Positions 36,428 through 45,991 are shown, counted from the stretch's first letter. The stretch: DNA of 64,000 nt from Kitasatospora aureofaciens (GCF_019192735.1 NZ_JAHTKP010000003.1:62001-126000), one strand, 5' to 3'. Notes: generated by a model not told the origin, from the sequence alone. Translations and numbers: made by a program.

Positions 36428-36850
36428 ATGGCGATCAGCTACGACGAGGTCGAGGTCGGCACCGAGCTGCCGGCGCAGTCCTTCCCCGTGACCCGCGACA
36501 CCCTGGTGCGCTACGCGGGCGCCTCCGGCGACTTCAACCCGATCCACTGGAACGAGAAGTTCGCCCTGGAGGTCGGCCTCCCCGACGTCATCGCCCATGG
36601 CATGTTCACCATGGCCGAGGCGATCCGCGTGGTCACCGACTGGGTCGGCGACCCGGCCGCCGTCGTCGAGTACGGAGTCCGCTTCACCCGCCCGGTCCCG
36701 GTCCCCAACGACGGCGTGGGTGCGGTGATCGAGGTCAGCGGCAAGGTCGCCAAGCTCCTCGACGACCGCAAGGTCCAGATCGACCTCCTCGCCACCACCG
36801 GCGGCCAGAAGGTCCTCGGCCTGTCCAGGGCCGTCGTCCGCCTGGCTTAG
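36428..36850 (+). CDS. MaoC-family dehydratase (HadB-type)
   Basis: This is the catalytic hotdog subunit of a (3R)-hydroxyacyl dehydratase. The 140-residue protein contains YAGASGDFNPIHWNEKFA, which carries the hydratase-2 Asp and His (DFNPIHW). The ATG at 36428 is favoured by GGGGGAG at 36412-36418; a GTG at 36419 overlapping the previous stop is the alternative. It forms an operon with the HadA-type gene. The acyl substrate cannot be read. Confidence 0.88.
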   Translation: MAISYDEVEVGTELPAQSFPVTRDTLVRYAGASGDFNPIHWNEKFALEVGLPDVIAHGMFTMAEAIRVVTDWVGDPAAVVEYGVRFTRPVPVPNDGVGAVIEVSGKVAKLLDDRKVQIDLLATTGGQKVLGLSRAVVRLA

Positions 36851-36918
36851 CCTGCCCTACCCTCCGTCCGCCCGCGGCGGGGCCTCCCCGCCGTGGGCGG
36901 CTCGGGCCTTGCGTAGGT

Positions 36919-36936
36919 AGTGATTGGCCACTAACT
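36919..36936. promoter_or_regulatory. TetR operator upstream of the TetR gene
   Basis: AGTGATTGGCCACTAACT matches the perfect palindrome upstream of the MFS gene (37554-37571) in 14 of 18 positions. It ends eight bases before the tetR ATG, so the regulator should repress itself. Confidence 0.7.
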
Positions 36937-36944
36937 TTGATCTC

Positions 36945-37508
36945 ATGGCGAGGACGAGCATGCGGATGAGCGCGGAGGAACGGCGCGAGAGCGTCATCCG
37001 TGCCGCGATGATCGAGTTCGCCAGGAGCGGGTACCGCGGCACCTCCACCGAGACGATCGCCCGCCGGGTGGGCGTCTCGCAGCCGTACCTGTTCCGGCTC
37101 TTCCCGAGCAAGCAGGCCATCTTCGCCGCCGCCGCCGAGCGCTGCATCGAGGAGACCTGGAAGGTCTTCGACGAGGCCTCGGCCGGGCTCACCGGCGAGG
37201 AGGCCAGGGTGGCGATGTCCCGTGCCTACGCGGGCCTGGTCGAGGACCGCGAGCGGCTGATGATGCAGATGCAGCTCTATGTCTCGGTGTTCGCCGCCGA
37301 GATGGCCGGCGAGGGGGACATCGGGGAGGCTGCCCGGAAGCTCTGGCGAGAGCTGTTCGAGCGGGTGCGGATCCGCGTCGGCGGCGACGTGAAGGACGCC
37401 ACGCAGTTCATGGCGTACGGAATGCTGGTCAACACGCTGGTCGCCCTGGGCTATCCCCGGGAGGACCGGATGTGGGACGGCTTCGACCAGCACGACGGGT
37501 GCGAGTAG
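36945..37508 (+). CDS. TetR-family transcriptional repressor
   Basis: This is a 187-residue repressor with the HTH in residues 10-55 (IARRVGVSQPYLFRLFPSK) and an all-helical ligand domain. The ATG at 36945 is chosen; an in-frame TTG at 36924 would place translation inside the operator. It is followed in the same direction by an MFS exporter. Both carry the same 18-bp operator, so it most likely represses itself and the pump and responds to the pump's substrate. Confidence 0.9.
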   Translation: MARTSMRMSAEERRESVIRAAMIEFARSGYRGTSTETIARRVGVSQPYLFRLFPSKQAIFAAAAERCIEETWKVFDEASAGLTGEEARVAMSRAYAGLVEDRERLMMQMQLYVSVFAAEMAGEGDIGEAARKLWRELFERVRIRVGGDVKDATQFMAYGMLVNTLVALGYPREDRMWDGFDQHDGCE

Positions 37509-37509
37509 C

Positions 37510-37543
37510 GGGCCGCACGGTGGTGTCCGCGCGGCCCTTTTTC
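37510..37543 (+). terminator. Terminator after the TetR gene
   Basis: GGCCGC and GCGGCC with an inner CGG/CCG pair and TTTTT immediately after end the tetR transcript ahead of the MFS promoter. Confidence 0.8.
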
Positions 37544-37553
37544 GGCCCATGAA

Positions 37554-37571
37554 AGTTATTGATCAATAACT
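37554..37571. promoter_or_regulatory. TetR operator upstream of the MFS exporter
   Basis: AGTTATTGATCAATAACT is a perfect 18-bp palindrome 22 bases before the MFS ATG. The half-sites match those upstream of tetR. Confidence 0.78.
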
Positions 37572-37593
37572 ACCTTGAGGAGTTGGGGGAGTC

Positions 37594-39057
37594 ATGCCGG
37601 AGAAACCGGCCCTCGGCAGAGCCGCGACCTGGACTTTGGTGATCGTCAGCACGGCCGGCTTCATGGCCAGCCTGGACAACCTGGTCGTCACCACCGCACT
37701 GCCGTCGATCCGCGAGGAGCTCGGCGGCGGGCTGTCCGACCTCGAATGGACGGTCAGCGCCTACACCCTGAGCTTCGCCGTCCTCCTGATGTTCGGAGCC
37801 GCCCTCGGTGACCGGTTCGGTCGCCGCCGGCTCTTCCTCGCCAGTCTCACGGTCTTCACCGCCGGCTCCGCCGCGGCCGCGCTCTCCCCGGGCATCGGCG
37901 CGCTGATCGCGGCCCGGGCCGTCCAGGGCACCGGGGCAGCGGTGATGATGCCGCTCACCCTCACCCTGCTCACCACCGCCGTGCCCGAGGCCAAACGGGG
38001 GCTGGTCTTCGGCATCTGGTCCGGCGTCACCGGCCTCGCCGTCGCCACCGGACCGCTGATCGGCGGCTCCCTGACCGAGCACTTCTCCTGGCAGTGGATC
38101 TTCTGGCTGAACGTCCCGATCGGCCTCGCCCTGCTGCCGCTCGCCGCCCGCCGGCTCAGCGAGAGCCGCGGGACCAGCCCGGCCCTGGACGGGCCCGGCA
38201 CCGTGCTGGTCAGCCTCGGGATGTTCGGGATCGTGCTCGGTCTGATCCGCGGCAACCCGGACGGCTGGACCAGCCCGCTGGTGCTCACCGCGCTGATCGG
38301 CGGCGGCGTGCTGCTGGCCGCCTTCGTCGGGTACGAGCTGTGGGTGGCCGCCCACCCGATGCTGCCGATGCGGCTGTTCCGCAGCCGGGCCTTCTCCGCC
38401 GTCAACGCGGCGAGCCTGCTGATGTTCCTCGGGATGTTCGGCTCGATCTTCCTGATCAGCCAGCACCTTCAGGGCGTCGGCGGCTACAGCCCGCAGGAGG
38501 CGGGGCTGCGGATGCTCCCGTGGACGGCGATGCCGCTGTTCGTCGCCCCGGTCGCGGGCATCCTCTCGGACCGGATCGGCGGCCGGCCGATCGTGGTCAC
38601 CGGGCTGGTGCTCCAGGCCGCCGGACTGGCGCTCTACGCGGCGGTCACCGACGGCGCGACCGGGTTCGACTACCCGGCCCAGATCCCCGCGATCGTGATC
38701 TGCGGGATCGGCATGTCGCTGTACTTCGCGCCGACCGCCAACCTGGTGATGGCGAGCGTCCGGCCGCAGGAGCAGGGGATCGCCTCCGGCGCCAACAACG
38801 CGGTGCGCGAGGTCGGCGGGGCACTCGGGATCGCCGTCCTCTCGGCGGTGTTCTCGGCGCAGGGCGGCTACCAGTCGGCGCAGGCCTTCACGGACGGTCT
38901 GGTGCCCGCGCTGTACGTCGGTGCGGCGGCCGTCGGGGTCGGGGCGGTCTGTGCGGCGCTCATCCCGCGTCGGCGGAAGGCGGCCCCGGCGGCGGCCCCG
39001 GCGGTGGAGCCGGCGGTGGAGCCGGCGGGGAAGCCGGTTGCAGCCGCGCGGACCTGA
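37594..39057 (+). CDS. MFS drug exporter, DHA2 family (14 helices)
   Basis: This 487-residue EmrB/QacA-type efflux protein has the helix-1 motif FMASLDNLVVTTALPSIREE, the loop 2-3 motif GDRFGRRRLFLAS, and motif C in helix 5, SGVTGLAVATGPLIGGSLTE. The C-terminus ends in a Pro/Ala-rich tail. The ATG at 37594 follows GAGGAG and GGGGGA. It belongs to the TetR pair and probably exports a toxic compound or antibiotic. Confidence 0.9.
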   Translation: MPEKPALGRAATWTLVIVSTAGFMASLDNLVVTTALPSIREELGGGLSDLEWTVSAYTLSFAVLLMFGAALGDRFGRRRLFLASLTVFTAGSAAAALSPGIGALIAARAVQGTGAAVMMPLTLTLLTTAVPEAKRGLVFGIWSGVTGLAVATGPLIGGSLTEHFSWQWIFWLNVPIGLALLPLAARRLSESRGTSPALDGPGTVLVSLGMFGIVLGLIRGNPDGWTSPLVLTALIGGGVLLAAFVGYELWVAAHPMLPMRLFRSRAFSAVNAASLLMFLGMFGSIFLISQHLQGVGGYSPQEAGLRMLPWTAMPLFVAPVAGILSDRIGGRPIVVTGLVLQAAGLALYAAVTDGATGFDYPAQIPAIVICGIGMSLYFAPTANLVMASVRPQEQGIASGANNAVREVGGALGIAVLSAVFSAQGGYQSAQAFTDGLVPALYVGAAAVGVGAVCAALIPRRRKAAPAAAPAVEPAVEPAGKPVAAART

Positions 39058-39072
39058 GGACGACGTGGCCGG

Positions 39073-39106
39073 GAGGAAAGGGTTGCCGATGGGAAGCCCT
39101 TTCCTC
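39073..39106 (+). terminator. Terminator after the MFS gene
   Basis: AGGAAAGGG pairs with CCCTTTCCT across a 15-base loop. There is no long T-tract. Confidence 0.6.
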
Positions 39107-39127
39107 TTCACCCGTACGCTGGTGGGC

Positions 39128-40171
39128 GTGCTGGTAGAAAACGACGCTCCGCTTGCTCCGCTGACCACGCTCCGGCTCGGTGGGCCGGCCCGGCGGCTGG
39201 TGACCGCGTACACCGATGACGAGGTGATCGCCGCCGTCCGGGAGGCCGATGCGGCGGGTGAGCCGCTGCTGGTTCTCGGTGGCGGCTCGAATCTGGTGAT
39301 CGGGGACGCCGGGTTCCCCGGGACGGTGCTGCGGATCGCCACCTCCGGGTTCGCGCTGGACGGGACCGTGCTGGAGCTGGCGGCCGGGGAGGTGTGGTCG
39401 GAGGCGGTGACCCGGGCGGTCCGCGAGCACGGGCTGGCCGGTGTCGAGTTCCTGGCGGGGATTCCCGGCTCGGCCGGTGCCACCCCGGTGCAGAACGTCG
39501 GGGCGTACGGCCAGGAGGTCGCGCAGACGATCACCGAGGTGGTCGCGTACGACCGCACGGCGGGCGAGGTGGTCACGCTGGGCAACGCCGAGTGCGCGTT
39601 CTCCTACCGGCACAGCCGCTTCAAGGCCGAGCCGGACCGCTACGTGGTGCTGCGGGTGCGGTTCGCCCTCGCCCACAACGACGGGCTCTCCAGCCCGGTC
39701 AAGTACGTCGAGGTGGCGAAGCACTTCGGCGTCGAGCAGGGCGAGCGGGTGCCGCTGGAGAAGGCTCACGACGCGGTGCTCGGCCTGCGCTCCGGCAAGG
39801 GCATGGTGCTGGACCCGGCGGACCACGACACCTGGTCGGCGGGCTCGTTCTTCACCAACCCGGTGCTCACGGCCGCGCAGTACGAGTCCTTCCGCACCCG
39901 TCCCGGCACCGAGAACGCCCCCGCCTACCCGGCGCCGGAGGGCTGCACCAAGACCTCGGCCGCCTGGCTGATCGACCGGGCCGGCTTCGGCAAGGGCTAC
40001 GGCAGCGGCCCGGCGACGCTCTCCACCAAGCACACGCTGGCGCTCACCAACCGCGGCTCCGCCACCGCCGAGGACCTGCTCGCACTCGCCCGGGAGATCC
40101 GGGACGGGGTGCGGGAGGCCTTCGGGGTGGAGCTGGTCAACGAGCCGGTCATGGTCGGGGTCGCGCTCTGA
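39128..40171 (+). CDS. murB: UDP-N-acetylmuramate dehydrogenase
   Basis: MurB reduces UDP-GlcNAc-enolpyruvate to UDP-MurNAc with FAD and NADPH in peptidoglycan synthesis. The 347-residue protein shows the FAD-binding motif LVLGGGSNLVIGDAGF, IPGSAGATPVQNVGAYGQEV, and GSFFTNPVL, which holds the catalytic serine. I chose the GTG at 39128 (start of VLVENDAPLAPLTTL); TACGCT ends eight bases before it, so the message is probably leaderless. A GTG at 39122 is an alternative. Gene order after it is as in other Streptomyces. Confidence 0.9.
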   Translation: MLVENDAPLAPLTTLRLGGPARRLVTAYTDDEVIAAVREADAAGEPLLVLGGGSNLVIGDAGFPGTVLRIATSGFALDGTVLELAAGEVWSEAVTRAVREHGLAGVEFLAGIPGSAGATPVQNVGAYGQEVAQTITEVVAYDRTAGEVVTLGNAECAFSYRHSRFKAEPDRYVVLRVRFALAHNDGLSSPVKYVEVAKHFGVEQGERVPLEKAHDAVLGLRSGKGMVLDPADHDTWSAGSFFTNPVLTAAQYESFRTRPGTENAPAYPAPEGCTKTSAAWLIDRAGFGKGYGSGPATLSTKHTLALTNRGSATAEDLLALAREIRDGVREAFGVELVNEPVMVGVAL

Positions 40172-40200
40172 GCAGGACGTCCTCCGAGGCCTGAGGCTCG

Positions 40201-41256
40201 CTACGGGGTGACGCTCCGGTCGGCGCTGCCGTCGGCCAGCCAGGCGTCGATGTCCGCCAGCAGTTCCTTGCGGACGGTCTCCGGCGCGCACGAGCCGCGC
40301 ACCGACTGCCGTGCCAGCTCGGCGAGTTCGGTGTCGCCGAAGCCCAGGACGTCGCGGGCGAGGTCGTACTGGGCGGCCAGCCGGCTGCCGAACAGCAGCG
40401 GGTCGTCCGCGCCGAGCGCCAGCGGCACGCCCGCGTCGAACAGCTTCCGCAGCGGGACGTCCTCGGGGCGCTCGTAGACGCCCAGGGAGACGTTGGACGA
40501 CGGGCAGACCTCGCAGGTGACCTGGCGGTCGGCCAGCCGCTGCATCAGCCGCGGGTCCTCGGCGGCCCGGACGCCGTGGCCGATCCGGCCGGCGCCCAGG
40601 TCGTCCAGGCAGTCCCGGACCGACTCCGGCCCGGCCAGCTCGCCGCCGTGCGGGGCGGCCATGAGCCCGCCCTTGCGGGCGATCTCGAAGGCCCGGTCGA
40701 AGTCCCGGGCGAGGCCGCGGCGCTCGTCGTTGGAGAGGCCGAAGCCGACCACACCGCGGTCGGTGTAGCGGACGGCGAGCCGGGCCAGCGTCCGGGCGTC
40801 CATCGGGGACTTCATCCGGTTCGCCGCGACCAGCACCCGGATGCCCACCCCGGTGGCCTCGGCGGCCTGCTCGACGGCGTCCAGGATCAGCTCCAGCGCG
40901 GGGATCAGCCCGCCCAGCCGGGGCGCGTACGAGGTCGGGTCGACCTGGATCTCCAGCCAGCGGGAGCCGTCCCGCCGTTCGTCCTGCGCGGTCTCCAGGA
41001 CCAGCCGGCGGATGTCGTCCTCGTCCCGGAGCACCGAGCGGGCGGTGTCGTAGAGGCGCTGGAAGCGGAACCAGCCGCGTTCGTCGGTCGCCCGCAGTTT
41101 GGGCGGCTCGCCGGAACTGAGTGCCTCCGGCAGCCGGACGCCGTGCTTGTCGGCCAGCTCCAGCAGGGTGGCGGGGCGCATCGAGCCGGTGAAGTGCAGG
41201 TGCAGATGGGCCTTCGGAAGGTCCCTGACGTCTCGCGGATTCAACAGGCGTTCCAT
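40201..41256 (-). CDS. Adenosine deaminase-family protein
   Basis: This 351-residue enzyme hydrolyses adenosine or a related 6-aminopurine to the 6-oxo form. Zinc motifs include KAHLHLHFTGSM (HxH), APHGGEL (histidine and catalytic glutamate region), GRIGHGVRA and GADDPLLFG (Asp pair). CPSSNVSLGVY is also conserved. All key positions are present. The ATG at 41256 is the only sensible start. It is convergent with murB and monocistronic. Confidence 0.9.
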   Translation of the reverse strand: MERLLNPRDVRDLPKAHLHLHFTGSMRPATLLELADKHGVRLPEALSSGEPPKLRATDERGWFRFQRLYDTARSVLRDEDDIRRLVLETAQDERRDGSRWLEIQVDPTSYAPRLGGLIPALELILDAVEQAAEATGVGIRVLVAANRMKSPMDARTLARLAVRYTDRGVVGFGLSNDERRGLARDFDRAFEIARKGGLMAAPHGGELAGPESVRDCLDDLGAGRIGHGVRAAEDPRLMQRLADRQVTCEVCPSSNVSLGVYERPEDVPLRKLFDAGVPLALGADDPLLFGSRLAAQYDLARDVLGFGDTELAELARQSVRGSCAPETVRKELLADIDAWLADGSADRSVTP

Positions 41257-41291
41257 TCGCCGATACTGCCGTATCGGGCCCCCAAACGGGA

Positions 41292-41334
41292 ACCGCCCTC
41301 TTCTCGTCCCCCGATGGGGTGAAAAGAGGGCGGT
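41292..41334 (-). terminator. Terminator after the aminotransferase gene
   Basis: ACCGCCCTCTT-type arms pair perfectly over 10-11 bp with a purine-rich loop, downstream of the aminotransferase stop on the minus strand. Its pyrimidine side gives a short U-run in that direction. Confidence 0.7.
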
Positions 41335-41365
41335 ACGCCGGTGAAACCGGCACGTCGGATTGACG

Positions 41366-42613
41366 TCAGTCGCGGGCCTCGCCGAGCAGCTTCTGGATCC
41401 GGCCGATGCCCTCGACCAGGTCGGCGTCGCCGAGCGCGTAGGAGAACCGCAGGTAGCCGGGGGTGCCGAAGGCCTCACCCGGGACGGCCGCGACCTCGGC
41501 CTCGTCCAGGATCAGCGACGCCAGCTCGCTGGAGTCCTGCGGGCGCTTGCCGCGGATCTCCTTGCCCAGCAGGCCCTTGACGGACGGGTAGACGTAGAAC
41601 GCGCCCTCGGGCTCGGGGCAGATGACGCCCTCGATCTCGTTCAGCATCCGCACGATCGTCTTCCGGCGGCGGTCGAAGGCGGTGCGCATCTCGTGCACCG
41701 CGGAGAGGTCGCCGCTGACGGCGGCGATCGCGGCGCGCTGGGCGACGTTGGAGACGTTCGAGGTGGCGTGCGACTGCAGGTTGGTCGCGGCCTTGATGAC
41801 GTCCTTGGGGCCGATCACCCAGCCCACCCGCCAGCCGGTCATCGCGTAGGTCTTGGCGACACCGTTGACCACGATGCACTTGTCGGCCAGCTCGGGCAGC
41901 AGGGCCGGCAGCGAGGTGAAGGCGGCGTCGCCGTAGACGAGGTGCTCGTAGATCTCGTCGGTGAGCACCCACAGGCCGTGCTCCAGCGCCCAGCGGCCGA
42001 TCGCCTCGGCCTCGGCCTCGGTGTACACCGCGCCGGTCGGGTTGGACGGCGAGACGAAGAGCACCACCTTGGTGTTCTCGGTGCGGGCGGCCTCCAGCTG
42101 CTCGACCGAAACCTTGTAGCCGGTGGTCTCGTCGGACACGACCTCCACCGGGACACCGCCGGCCAGCCGGATCGACTCCGGGTAGGTGGTCCAGTACGGG
42201 GCCGGGACGATGACCTCGTCGCCCGGGTCCAGGATCGCCGCGAACGCCTCGTAGATCGCCTGCTTGCCACCGTTGGTCACGAGCACCTGGGCGGGGTCCA
42301 CCCGGTAGCCGGAGTCGCGCAGCGTCTTGGCGGCGATCGCGGCCTTCAGCTCGGGCAGGCCGCCGGCCGGGGTGTAGCGGTGGTTCCTGGGGTCGCGGCA
42401 GGCCTCGACGGCCGCCTCGACGATGTAGTCCGGGGTGGGGAAGTCGGGCTCGCCGGCACCGAAGCCGATCACCGGCCGGCCGGCCGCCTTGAGGGCCTTG
42501 GCCTTGGCGTCCACGGCGAGGGTCGCGGACTCGGCGATCGCGCCGATCCGGGCGGAGACCCGGCGGTCGGCGGGGCGGAGGGAGGGGTCGGGCTGCGGGG
42601 TGGAAGCGCTCAT
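41366..42613 (-). CDS. aspC: Pyridoxal phosphate-dependent aspartate aminotransferase
   Basis: This 415-residue class I aminotransferase is of the Ib bacterial type. The PLP lysine is the K of [33 protein letters not shown] and [12 protein letters not shown] hold the cofactor-binding Asn, Asp and Tyr, and the C-terminal arginine is in YLRFSYAL. It probably makes aspartate from oxaloacetate and glutamate. Its place before tRNA-Trp and secE matches other Streptomyces. The gene symbol follows that synteny. Confidence 0.88.
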   Translation of the reverse strand: MSASTPQPDPSLRPADRRVSARIGAIAESATLAVDAKAKALKAAGRPVIGFGAGEPDFPTPDYIVEAAVEACRDPRNHRYTPAGGLPELKAAIAAKTLRDSGYRVDPAQVLVTNGGKQAIYEAFAAILDPGDEVIVPAPYWTTYPESIRLAGGVPVEVVSDETTGYKVSVEQLEAARTENTKVVLFVSPSNPTGAVYTEAEAEAIGRWALEHGLWVLTDEIYEHLVYGDAAFTSLPALLPELADKCIVVNGVAKTYAMTGWRVGWVIGPKDVIKAATNLQSHATSNVSNVAQRAAIAAVSGDLSAVHEMRTAFDRRRKTIVRMLNEIEGVICPEPEGAFYVYPSVKGLLGKEIRGKRPQDSSELASLILDEAEVAAVPGEAFGTPGYLRFSYALGDADLVEGIGRIQKLLGEARD

Positions 42614-42898
42614 GCCTGCATCGTCGCAGAACCGGGACGGACCGGGCAGCGCGGTTTCACCATCCGTACCGGGCCGTCCGGATCGCGGCCTCCGGTGATC
42701 CGGCGGTGATCATGCGGGCATGCCGGACATATGCCGGGCAACCAGCGCGTGAAGAAGAAGAGGTTCGACCAAACACCCCTCGACCACGTACACTCACTGC
42801 TCGACGGCCCACCGAAAAAGACCGGAGCTTTCACCGCATGTGCAGACAGCGGCGGGAGATGCGGTAGGTTGGTCGCTACCGGAGCCGCGAGGCACCGT

Positions 42899-42971
42899 AG
42901 GGCAATAGCTCAATTGGTAGAGCACCGGTCTCCAAAACCGGCGGTTGGGGGTTCAAGTCCCTCTTGCCCTG
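42899..42971 (+). tRNA. tRNA-Trp (CCA)
   Basis: The 73-base cloverleaf has acceptor arms AGGGCAA/TTGCCCT, anticodon CCA in loop CTCCAAA, and T-loop GTTCAAGTC. CCA is not encoded. TAGGTT at 42865 is a possible -10. Confidence 0.97.
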
Positions 42972-43121
42972 CTGCTTGATCCGTTTTCAGCCCGTTCGCT
43001 CCACGGAGCGAGCGGGCTTGATGCGGAGAGGGCACCGAACAGCACCGCTTTCGCCGGCTAGCTCGTGCCCCATCGGGTACGCAGGTGATGCTCGGCAGGA
43101 CCCGGATTCAGGTGAGGACGA

Positions 43122-43475
43122 GTGACGGAGACCACGGGCTCCACCGCAACGCCTGAGAGCGGCAACCCCGAGGGGGCCGACGGCGCTGCCGAGACCACGC
43201 CTGCCGAGGGCGAGGCGCTCTCGCGCCGCGACCGCAAGCGTGCCAACCGCTCTGGCGACAAGAAGTCCGGCAAGCGGGCCAAGATGGGTCTGTTCGCCCG
43301 GATCGGCCTGTTCTACCGCCAGATCATCGCCGAGCTCCGCAAGGTCGTCTGGCCCACCCGCAGCGAGCTGACGAACTACACCGCGGTCGTGGTCTCCTTC
43401 GTCGTGGTTGTGATGGCCTTCGTGGCCGGTCTGGACTACGGCTTCTCCAAGCTCAGCCTGTTTATCTTCGGCTGA
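43122..43475 (+). CDS. secE: Preprotein translocase subunit SecE
   Basis: SecE is the essential small subunit of the SecYEG channel. The 117-residue protein has a long acidic then basic N-terminal tail and one C-terminal helix. The signature IIAELRKVVWPTRSELTNYT precedes the helix VVVSFVVVVMAFVAGL. It starts at the GTG at 43122 with GTGAGGA upstream. It forms the usual pair with nusG. Confidence 0.95.
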   Translation: MTETTGSTATPESGNPEGADGAAETTPAEGEALSRRDRKRANRSGDKKSGKRAKMGLFARIGLFYRQIIAELRKVVWPTRSELTNYTAVVVSFVVVVMAFVAGLDYGFSKLSLFIFG

Positions 43476-43504
43476 CCGAGCCGTCCACCTTCGAAACGCT
43501 TCCC

Positions 43505-43531
43505 GACCCGGGCCGATTCTCGGTCCGGGTC
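43505..43531. other. Hairpin between secE and nusG
   Basis: GACCCGG pairs with CCGGGTC around a 13-base loop. Without a T-tract this is more likely an mRNA processing or attenuation structure than a full terminator. Confidence 0.45.
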
Positions 43532-43682
43532 GAGCTGTCTGCGCCGGACGTACACGGCCGCTACCGTTGACTCGGTACTGTTGAAGTCTCCGAGACGTCT
43601 CCTGGCGCCCGCGCGAGCGGGGCGCGCGGGGCCCGTTCCGGAGCGCGCCACCTTCACCATCTCCAGGAAAGAAGCAGCCACC

Positions 43683-44591
43683 GTGTCTGAGTCCCCCCTG
43701 TACGACGCCGACGAGACCGTCCGCGAGGCGGATGTCGCCGCCGAGCTGGACGCGGCCGAGCTGGCTGACGACGCCGAGTCCGCCGAGCAGATCGTGGACG
43801 CCGCGGACGGCGACGAGGACGAGGTCGAGGCGTACGACGAGGTCGAGGCGTACGACGAGGCCGAGGCCGGCGAGCCGGCCGAGGAGGCCGCGCTGCACGT
43901 GGAGGCCGACGAGGAGCCCGCCGCCGACGAGACCGTCGCCGAGGAGACCGTCGCCGAGGAGACCGTGGTCGAGGAGGCCGTCGAGGTCGACCCGGTCGCC
44001 AAGTTCCGCGAGGACCTGCGCTTCATGCCGGGCGAGTGGTACGTGATCCACACCTACGCCGGCTACGAGAACCGGGTGAAGCAGAACCTGGAGCAGCGCG
44101 CCGTCTCGCTGAACGTCGAGGAGTACATCTTCCAGGCCGAGGTGCCGCAGGAGGAGGTCGTCCAGATCAAGAACGGCGACCGCAAGACCATCCGCCAGAA
44201 CAAGCTCCCCGGCTACGTCCTGGTGCGCATGGACCTCACCCCCGAGTCCTGGGGCGTCGTGCGCAACACCCCCGGTGTCACCGGCTTCGTCGGCAACGCC
44301 TACGACCCGTACCCGCTGACCCTGGACGAGGTCGTCAAGATGCTCGCCCCCGACGTGGAGCGCCAGGCGGCCAAGGAGGCCGGCAAGCCCTCGCCGATCA
44401 AGCCGAGCGAGATCCAGGTGCTCGACTTCGAGGTCGGCGACTCGGTCACTGTCACCGACGGCCCGTTCGCGACCCTGCAGGCGACCATCAACGAGATCAA
44501 CCCCGACTCGAAGAAGGTCAAGGGCCTGGTCGAGATCTTCGGCCGGGAGACCCCGGTCGAGCTCTCCTTCGACCAGATCCAGAAGAACTAG
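43683..44591 (+). CDS. nusG: Transcription termination/antitermination factor NusG
   Basis: NusG binds RNA polymerase and affects pausing, Rho termination and coupling to translation. The 302-residue protein has a long acidic N-terminal extension of about 115 residues with repeats ([22 protein letters not shown]), then the NGN domain ([20 protein letters not shown]) and the KOW domain ([20 protein letters not shown]). The extension is a Streptomyces feature. The GTG at 43683 follows AGGAAAG. Confidence 0.95.
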   Translation: MSESPLYDADETVREADVAAELDAAELADDAESAEQIVDAADGDEDEVEAYDEVEAYDEAEAGEPAEEAALHVEADEEPAADETVAEETVAEETVVEEAVEVDPVAKFREDLRFMPGEWYVIHTYAGYENRVKQNLEQRAVSLNVEEYIFQAEVPQEEVVQIKNGDRKTIRQNKLPGYVLVRMDLTPESWGVVRNTPGVTGFVGNAYDPYPLTLDEVVKMLAPDVERQAAKEAGKPSPIKPSEIQVLDFEVGDSVTVTDGPFATLQATINEINPDSKKVKGLVEIFGRETPVELSFDQIQKN

Positions 44592-44606
44592 TCATACGGT
44601 CTTTGG

Positions 44607-44646
44607 ATCCGGGGCGGGGCCGAGGGCCCTGCCCCGGATTCGTTTT
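44607..44646 (+). terminator. Terminator of secE-nusG
   Basis: ATCCGGGGC-GGGC pairs with GCCC-GCCCCGGAT, each side with one mismatch, and is followed by TTCGTTTT. The last T residues run into the -35 of the next promoter. Confidence 0.85.
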
Positions 44647-44673
44647 GGTCCAGCGGCGCGGACGCGTTAGCCT
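44645..44673 (+). promoter_or_regulatory. rplK-rplA promoter
   Basis: TTGGTC (44645-44650) and TAGCCT (44668-44673) are separated by 17 bases. The leader to the rplK ATG is about 75 bases. Confidence 0.65.
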
Positions 44674-44756
44674 GGTCCGATGTGTGTGCTGGCGGCCGGG
44701 TGTCGCCCCGGTTCCGCACGCACCAGCAATCACCTCTCGGAAGGACCCGGAGAGAC

Positions 44757-45191
44757 ATGCCTCCCAAGAAGAAGAAGATCACGGGGCTTATCAAGCTCCA
44801 GATCAACGCCGGTGCGGCCAACCCGGCGCCGCCGGTCGGCCCCGCGCTGGGTCAGCACGGCGTCAACATCATGGAGTTCTGCAAGGCCTACAACGCTGCG
44901 ACCGAGTCGCAGCGCGGCATGATCGTGCCGGTGGAGATCACGGTCTACGACGACCGTTCCTTCACCTTCATCACGAAGACGCCGCCGGCCGCGCGCCTCA
45001 TCCTGAAGGCCGCCGGTATCGACAAGGGCTCCAGCGAGCCGCACAAGACCAAGGTCGCGAAGCTCACCAGCGCCCAGGTCCGCGAGATCGCCACCACCAA
45101 GATGCCCGACCTGAACGCCAACGACCTGGACGCCGCGGAGAAGATCATCGCCGGCACCGCCCGGTCGATGGGCATCACCGTCGAGGGCTGA
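44757..45191 (+). CDS. rplK: 50S ribosomal protein L11
   Basis: L11 binds the GTPase-associated region of 23S rRNA and is the site of thiostrepton action. The 144-residue protein has the N-terminal motif [20 protein letters not shown] and the C-terminal RNA-binding part ending [10 protein letters not shown]. The ATG at 44757 has GGAGAG upstream. It is paired with rplA. Confidence 0.97.
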
Positions 45192-45268
45192 TCAGCCCTT
45201 CTCGTCCCTGTGGTAGGGCCTGCGCAGGCCCGTGACACCACAACTCCCATCACCATTCAGGAGCAGCA

Positions 45269-45991
45269 GTGAAGCGCAGCAAGGCTCTGAAGGCCGCGGA
45301 CGCTCAGGTCGACCGCGAGCGCCTTTACGCCCCGCTCGAGGCCGTCCGCCTCGCGAAGGCGACCAGCACCACCAAGTTCGACGGCACCGTTGAGGTCGCC
45401 ATGCGTCTGGGTGTCGACCCGCGCAAGGCCGACCAGATGGTCCGCAGCACCGTGATCCTCCCGCACGGCACCGGTAAGACCGCTCGGGTCCTGGTCTTCG
45501 CGACCGGCGAGCGTGCCGAGGCCGCGCGTGCTGCGGGCGCCGACATCGTCGGTGCCGACGAGCTCATCGACGAGGTCGCGAAGGGCAAGCTGGACTTCGA
45601 CGCCGTCGTCGCCACCCCGGACCTCATGGGCAAGGTCGGCCGCCTCGGCCGCGTGCTCGGTCCCCGTGGTCTGATGCCGAACCCGAAGACCGGCACCGTG
45701 ACCCCGGACGTCGCCAAGGCTGTCAACGACATCAAGGGCGGCAAGATCGAGTTCCGCGTCGACAAGCACTCGAACCTGCACTTCATCATCGGTAAGGCTT
45801 CCTTCACCGACGAGCAGCTGGTCGAGAACTACGCCGCCGCGCTGGACGAGGTGCTCCGCGCCAAGCCGTCCGCCGCCAAGGGCCGTTACATCAAGAAGAC
45901 CGCGTTCTCGACCACCATGGGCCCCGGCATCCTGGTGGACCCGAACCGCACCCGCAACCTCCTCGTCGAGGAGGACCCGGCCGCGGTCTGA
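45269..45991 (+). CDS. rplA: 50S ribosomal protein L1
   Basis: L1 forms the L1 stalk and can repress its own operon. The 240-residue protein has the motifs [33 protein letters not shown] and [11 protein letters not shown]. The GTG at 45269 follows AGGAGC. A 77-base gap separates it from rplK. Confidence 0.97.
   Translation: MKRSKALKAADAQVDRERLYAPLEAVRLAKATSTTKFDGTVEVAMRLGVDPRKADQMVRSTVILPHGTGKTARVLVFATGERAEAARAAGADIVGADELIDEVAKGKLDFDAVVATPDLMGKVGRLGRVLGPRGLMPNPKTGTVTPDVAKAVNDIKGGKIEFRVDKHSNLHFIIGKASFTDEQLVENYAAALDEVLRAKPSAAKGRYIKKTAFSTTMGPGILVDPNRTRNLLVEEDPAAV

Noticed and set aside
36924..36944. TTG at 36924 as the tetR start
   Set aside because: It falls inside the operator, and the ATG at 36945 gives a normal TetR N-terminus.
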